A DNA stretch of 64,000 bases. Source: Diadophis punctatus similis (taxonomy: Eukaryota; Chordata; Lepidosauria; Squamata; Dipsadidae). Below, in pieces: positions 58,191-64,000 of this stretch (position 1 is the stretch's first letter; the number at the start of each line of letters is the position of its first letter). Under the pieces are notes generated by a model that did no database searches, was not told the DNA's origin, and saw nothing but the letters and a program-made list of their open reading frames with translations. Both the position numbers and the translations under genes were made by a program. The stretch is from the NCBI GenBank assembly GCA_023053685.1, contig JALIGW010000029.1, positions 4,102,501 through 4,166,500 of the forward strand. The letters are read 5' to 3'.

Positions 58191-58719
58191 AAACAAAAGT
58201 GTAAGCGTTTTCATAGTTTTATAACTTTGGTTCTTTTGAAACTTTTGAAAGTTATATTTGGGAAATTGAGTATGCAAACCTCTGAGATACCATTTCATAG
58301 ATGTACAGATGTAGCAAGAGATGTATAGATGTACAGAGATATATATGAGCAGGTGAGAGACAGGACCCAACCATAACAAAGGGTCAAAATCCAATACCAC
58401 ACGCTTTCATACTTCCTTGCCAACCTTCATTAAACAAATACCAGTCAACTTTTAAGTTCCATGATTGGCAATTTCTGAATTTAAAATTCCTGACCACCAG
58501 AGTTCCAGAAAGTTGGTATGGCAGATATAGATAGGAGCAGGGCAAGAAATGTTCATGATGGGAAGGATCCAAATGTAATCTCTCTCTTCTATTCCACCCC
58601 AAACTGAAACAAAATCAGACTATCTTAAAAGTAATACAATGGGAGGAAAAACATTTTAAAAGGAAAGGAATAAAAGATATGTTCACCTCCCTATCTTCTC
58701 CTCTAGGACTAGGGAGGTA

Positions 58720-59242
58720 CTAATACCACCCAGAGTACTGCATCCAATTTTGGACACCACACTACAAAAAAGGCATTGAAACTCTAGAGAAAGTGCAGAG
58801 GAGAGCAACTAGGATGATTAGGGGATTGGAAACTATAACATACAAAAGTGGTTGCAGGAACTGGGCATGGCCAGTCTGGCAAAGAGAAGGACTATGATAA
58901 CAGTGTTCCAATACTTGAGGGGCTGCCACAGAGAGGAGTAGGTCAGGCTGTTCTCTATGGCACCAGAAGGCCAGACAAGGAATAATGGATGGAAGCTGAC
59001 TAAGGAGAGATTCAACCTGGAAATAAGGAGAAACTTTCTGACAGTGAGAGCGATCAACCAGTGGAACAGCTTGCCTGCGGAGGTTGTGAGAGCCCCAACA
59101 CTTGAGACTTTCAAAGGGAGATTGGACTGCCATTTGTCTGAAATGGTGTAGGGACTCCTGCTTGAGTGGGGGGTTGGATTAGATGACCTACAAAGTCCCT
59201 TCCAACTCTAGTAATCTGTAATCTGTAATCTGTAATCTGTAA
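58720..59242 (+). mobile_element. CR1 LINE 3' end with (AATCTGT)n tail
   Basis: Codes for the CR1 ORF2 C-terminus (RRNFLTVRAINQWNSLPAEV, 58957-59151 frame), followed by the 3' UTR (GTCCCTTCCAACTCTAG) and short TAATCTG tail repeats at 59211-59242. 5'-truncated. Confidence 0.88.
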
Positions 59243-59311
59243 ATCTGTTTGCAACCAATTGGGCCCTGGGGAAATTGAGCAGCTTAGCTTCAAGATAGAA
59301 TGGCTCTAGTC

Positions 59312-59434
59312 CAGGGGTGTCAAACTCGCAGTGTCACATTGTTGTCGTGACTTTTTCCCCCTTCGCTAAACCGGGGATGGACATGGCCAGCACGTGACAC
59401 ATCCAGCCCGCGGGCCGCGAGTTTGACACCCCTG
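59312..59434. mobile_element. hAT MITE A, complete copy
   Basis: Terminal repeats CAGGGGTGTCAAACTC and GAGTTTGACACCCCTG. Duplication CTCTAGTC (59304-59311) and TTCTAGTC (59435-59442), 7 of 8. 123 bp. Confidence 0.9.
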
Positions 59435-59442
59435 TTCTAGTC

Positions 59443-61742
59443 CCTCAGAGTTTAAGGTTTTTTGCTTGAAACCCACTACACATTTGCATAAACATGTGAT
59501 GTTGTGGCAGCATTGGATCTCATCATCTCACTCCCTGCTAGTCTCACACAGCCCAGCCACAAACTCAGCATAAGATGTGCTTTCAAACTCCAAGGGAAGA
59601 AGCCCTGAAATGTAGGATAGAAGTCCTTCACAAGGCCAATGCATTCATGAGCAAGGGGTTGTGTAGGCGGTGCATGTGAGGAAAGAAACTTCCCGAGATG
59701 TTCTGTCACCCTTCTTGATATTATGGAACTTGACATTATTTTACCAAATTATAAACTTAAATTTTTAAGGTAAAAATGTGGGAATCTGGAAAATGAAATG
59801 GCTTAATGAAGTCTATAATGTACTATACCTGTTCTAAAGAGCATAAAATAAAGTTGTTAAACAATACTACTTGTTTGAATACTACTATATTACTTCAAAA
59901 TACTACTTTGAAAAGTAGCTACTTTTCAAAAGAGCAAAATGTCCAAGTTTGCTGATTGTTCCTCATTAGCCCAGAAACATCCACAGGCTGTTCATGTTGC
60001 AGACTTTGGGAAATGTAAGATAAGCCAGGAAGGTGGAGAGTGACTGGTTTCTATTTTAACATTTCCTCCTACTCTGGACTTAGACAAAGTTTTGAACATT
60101 AGGAGAAGTCAGAGGTCACTGTAAACATTGTGCCTTTGGAAGCTAAAAGACTCAGAGGTCAAATAGCAGCTGGCATTCATGTCCTGATGGGGGTTACCTT
60201 ACTAGGATGTCTTTACTGGGCTTTCACCCCCTCAGACAAAAACAATATCTGTGATATCACCCACAGATGCTGGCCTCAGATTCATTCACATGTCCAACAT
60301 TCATTCATCTAGATCGGATCTCTCCATCTCTATAGCAAAAGGCGATGAGCTCGGAGGAAGTACTAAAAGGAAAAGGAAAGGAAAGAGGCACAGGGAGGTT
60401 TAAGCTATGTCTTCACTTGTTTTTTTTAGAACGATTCCTCCTGTATCTTTTTAATAATGGACTGAATCTCAATTCAATCCAAAATCTAGCTTCTGGAGAT
60501 AATATCGGATTACTTAATTAATGTAAATTTGGATTAGGTCAACATTTGGTCTTCTTGCCCCCATAACTCACTGGTAACACCACTCTTCAAAAAGCATCAG
60601 AAACCAAAGGAATGGTCTAAATCTAAGGGGAAAAAATTCCGTCTTTCCCTGCTTGGCCTAAGATTTTCTTTCCCAAGAAGCATTCACACAGATAGACAGA
60701 GACAGGCAGACACAAGGGGGAGGCAGGTATAGCAGTTAGGAACAGAGAGACCAAATTCTAGTCCTCAGGCACAAATGCCAGCTGGGACTTTTGACCAGTG
60801 CCTCTGTTTCAGCACTAGACTAGAAAGTTGAAGAAAAAAAGGCTATTGAGTAGTGTGTATTGGAACCGCATGATGCTCCATACTCTTCAGTGGCTGATAA
60901 AAGTGCAAACACACTCTCCCTTTGAAGTGCATGTCATATAGTAAACTGCAGTTCACAAAACTTTATATCTTTAATAAAATTTGTCAGTTAAAAAGATGCC
61001 AACATACTCTGGAATTTTACACATTTTATACGCATAAGATCACATTCTACTTGTTGCAGAGACCCTACTTTGTTTGAAGGATTATCCAGCTCACAAGTAT
61101 CTTCACACCACATTGTTTTCATTTCTAATCCCTCATGAGACAATTTGAACCTGACTTGCTATCATTCTCCCCTCTTTGACTTCAAAAGGCTGAAAGCATC
61201 ATGAGCTAATCAGTACTTCCTCCAGCTAATTAGTAGGAGAGTAGAAAAAACATCAAAACATCAGTGTTCATTCCCTGAGCTGCCATAACTCTGTAGTAAG
61301 AAAAAGTCCCTTCTGGTTGTCTTCCACCCTAGGTTTACTTTTGTTAATGTACCTGTACACATACCTCTTTATCGAATCTCTAGTCCAATTCTGCCATTTA
61401 TACTTCTTTATTACCAACTGTAAGTACACTGATACTTATAACTTGCTACTTGATATTACCTTTGTTTTATTTTTTTTCTTAACATTTAACATAACATGAA
61501 GGCAATTTTTTAAACTTTTCATGTTTCCCTTTAAATCACAAATGTGGCAACATAAAGTCTTTACAGCAGATAATCTCTCAAAAAGTATTAAGGTAAAGTT
61601 AAATAAAGTTGTTCCAAAAAATTCATCATAAATTTCTTTTGGTGTAACTAGTAACACTCTACTCTGAATATATGTTATAAATGTGCATACAAAGCACAAA
61701 GTTTGAGCAACAAAACAATGCAAAATTGAGGTCAATGTTTGC
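59443..61742. other. No feature recognised
   Basis: No gene or repeat I can name. A 60-codon ORF at 60130 has a hydrophobic stretch, but nothing supports it as a gene. Confidence 0.45.
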
Positions 61743-62056
61743 CAGTGGTGGGTTTCAATTTTTTTTACTACTGGTTCTGTGGACGTGGCTTGGTGGGCGT
61801 GGCATGGCATGGCTTGGTGGGCGTGGCTTGGTGGGTGTGGCAGGCAAAGGATACTGTAAAATCTCCATTCCCTCCCCACTCCAGGGGAAGGTTACTGCAA
61901 AATCCCCATTTCCTCCTGATCAGCTGGGACTCGGGAGGCAGAGAATAGATGGGGGCGGGGCCAGACAGAGGTAGTATTTACTGGTTCTCCGAACTACTCA
62001 AAATTTCCGCTACCGGTTCTCCAGAACTGGTCAGAACCTACTGAATCCCACCTCTG
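61743..62056. mobile_element. hAT-type MITE
   Basis: Begins CAGTGGTGGGTTTC and ends GAATCCCACCTCTG. A perfect duplication ATGTTTGC is at 61735-61742 and 62057-62064. Same subfamily as 8587-8877, with a longer GTGGGCGTGGCTTG tandem. Confidence 0.9.
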
Positions 62057-62064
62057 ATGTTTGC

Positions 62065-63017
62065 CATACATTACAAGAACTTTACTTATAAGATGTCATG
62101 CAATAGGATCCCAGTTTGAAATATCTGTACTCATTCAGGATGTATGGAATGATGAAATGTAAATAGAGGAAATGCAAGAATAGGAGCATAATTTTTGCAG
62201 AAATCTAAATTTCAGCAAACATAGTTAAGAACCTTCAGTTTCCTATGGAACTATTAACATTTACTTTCAGAAAGCAACATCATGTATCAGCAACAGAAAC
62301 ACACATAGCAAAAAAAACAGATTGTGAACTTATTAAATTAGTAGGTATGCTACTATTAGTAGGTATATTGAGGGAGATTTGAAATCCATTTGCTAGGGGT
62401 TTTTTCAACTTTTTTTATTTAGATGTCAGACATATAGCTAGATCAATGAAGAATTTCAGAATTGTATTTGTAGCCTTTGTATTATCCTACTAAACACTCT
62501 TACATGTTTTTGTTTTTCTATTTTGTCTCAGTTATAGGTTTAGGTGATTTAATATCATACTCTGGAGTGCTTATCAATTTTTAATGAAACATAGAAGCTT
62601 CCTATGCTGCCAAAGGAGTCAATAATTGAAGCACCATAGGAGACAGTTCCTACTGCAAGCATGCCAAAGGTTGTGTCAATCATTTCGCATGTATGATTAG
62701 CCAATATGATCCAAAGGATGCTGAGGAGATTCCATTTTCATTTGTTGCAGTGAAAGAGGGGAAACACAAGAGAAGTGAAGAACTGAGGGTCAATGCTCAC
62801 AGTCTTTGGATGACTGGATTTCTAAAGCAGATGTATGTGTTAACATGTATGATTCTGGACACTTTGTAAGTATATGATTCCAAATTATCTAATTTAGAAT
62901 CACCAACTCTACTAAGAGCAAATTGACAACCTGATACTGGATTATTATTATTTTTTAGATCATTGATTGCCGCTTATAGAATCACTGACCATCCTAACTC
63001 AGCTAAGGATGAACAGT
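62065..63017. other. No feature recognised
   Basis: AT-rich; ATTAGTAGGTAT is repeated at 62337-62366. No gene. Confidence 0.45.
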
Positions 63018-63025
63018 GTATAGGA

Positions 63026-63599
63026 CTGTGATGGCGAACCTTTTTTTGCTCGGGTGCCAAAAGGGCACGTGCACCCACATCCATAATGCAATGCCCTCCC
63101 CCTGCGCATGCACACACAACCCCCCCCCACTGCCCCCCGCGTATGTGCAGGAGGTTCACTGAAGCCTCCAGAGCCTGTGGATGGCGAAAAATGGATTCCA
63201 GATGATTTTTGGCATTCCGGAGGGCAGGGGGAGGTCATTTTTGCCTTCCCCAGGCTTCAGAAAAGCCTCCGGAGCCTGTGGATGGTGAAAAACAGTCCCA
63301 ACAGCCCAACCTCCTGAAACCTGGGAAAGGTGAAAAATGGCCCAATGGCCCAATCGGAAGTTCGGAAACGAATTTCTGGTTGGGCCGTTGGGTCTGTTTT
63401 TTACCATCCACAGGTTCCAGAGGCTTTCCTGAAGCCTGGGGAAGGTGAAAACAACCTCCCCTGCCCTCCAGAAGGCCAAAAATCAGCTGGCCAATGCACA
63501 TATGCATGCTGGAGCTGACATAGGGCAATGCCTCGCGTGCCCTCAGATATGGCTCTGCGTGCCACCTGTGGCATGCATGCCATAGGTTTGCCATCACAG
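63026..63599. mobile_element. hAT-type MITE (CTGTGATGGCGAACCT)
   Basis: Terminal repeats CTGTGATGGCGAACCT and AGGTTTGCCATCACAG. A perfect 8-bp duplication GTATAGGA is at 63018-63025 and 63600-63607. The interior holds direct and inverted copies of a motif of about 45 bp (CTTCAGAAAAGCCTCCGGAG type). No transposase. Confidence 0.92.
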
Positions 63600-63607
63600 G
63601 TATAGGA

Positions 63608-64000
63608 GAACACTATTTTAATTTCACCAGAATAGATTGAGGATATTTTGTGTATTTCCTCCCTTTATGACCTCCCAGGGCAGAAAATGCTTCTGAACAG
63701 TATGATAAAAGAGAATCAAATGAGAGAATAAATGAGTTGCTGCTTTGTTGGGTTATATTTAGGTTGCCTAATAAAAGAAGACCTACTCCATTTTGCTGCC
63801 TGAGATGGAACAACAAATAATGATGCTCCCTAAGTAGGCAATTAATTTACATATCCTTTCCCACTGCTATCCACTGAAGTCCTTGGTCAGAGAGCCCAGT
63901 TTCAAAATGCAACTGTTTTTACTGACTGAATAAGGTGCATAAATAGATAAATGTTTCTTTTATTAAGGTTTTTCTGATTAACAAAAGTTTTGCTACATTC
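63608..64000. other. No feature recognised
   Basis: AT-rich sequence to the window edge. Confidence 0.45.

Noticed and set aside
60130..60312. 60-codon ORF with a hydrophobic stretch
   Set aside because: Isolated and short, with no splice, homology or context support.

Overview
The window is from a squamate reptile genome, most probably a snake. The evidence is Sauria SINEs with their Bov-B-type tail, CR1 and L3-like LINEs carrying AATAG/ATAG tails, an R4-type LINE, a Ty1/copia LTR element, many short DNA transposons and long simple-sequence tracts. There is no sign of bacterial or viral gene organisation. Most open reading frames are chance frames in repeats.

One host protein-coding gene is recognised: LRRC55 on the + strand, the gamma-3 auxiliary subunit of BK potassium channels. 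Its signal peptide and leucine-rich-repeat domain are encoded by one exon (27115-27784). After an intron of about 16 kb, a second exon (43769-44004) encodes the end of the LRRCT cap, the transmembrane helix and the short cytoplasmic tail. The splice sites (G|GTAGGT and TTTCAG|AT) join in frame to give 301 residues with no lesion. Promoter, 5' UTR and polyadenylation site could not be fixed; 22.1-27.1 kb is the likely upstream regulatory region.

Layout. 0-4.4 kb: palindrome, hAT MITE, foldback element, mariner remnant, CR1 3' end. 5-9.8 kb: foldback element with a Sauria SINE, then a degraded R4-type LINE broken up by CR1 and MITE insertions. 10-15.2 kb: CR1-tailed tRNA SINE, Sauria SINE, a 1.1-kb TA-flanked element with a large hairpin and a (GGAA)n(GAAA)n tract. 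15.2-21.2 kb: an old + strand LINE carrying at least four younger insertions, one nested inside another. 22-27 kb: upstream flank of LRRC55. 27.1-44 kb: LRRC55, its intron filled by an old LINE, nested hAT MITEs, a copia element antisense to the gene, and a TA-flanked element. 44-64 kb: gene-poor flank with an L3-like LINE that keeps an open reverse-transcriptase frame, a CR1 3' end and more DNA transposons.

The most notable element is the copia retrotransposon (33064-37895). Its two 266-bp LTRs read as identical, it has a 5-bp target duplication, and its primer-binding site matches the anticodon region of initiator tRNA-Met, as in Drosophila copia. Its gag-pol frame is broken only by a Sauria SINE. 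The second notable pattern is a family of short hAT elements (about ten copies here). Eight have 8-bp target duplications that can be read directly, six of them perfect, one is inserted inside another MITE and one inside a SINE, and several carry CRE or NRF1-type palindromes.
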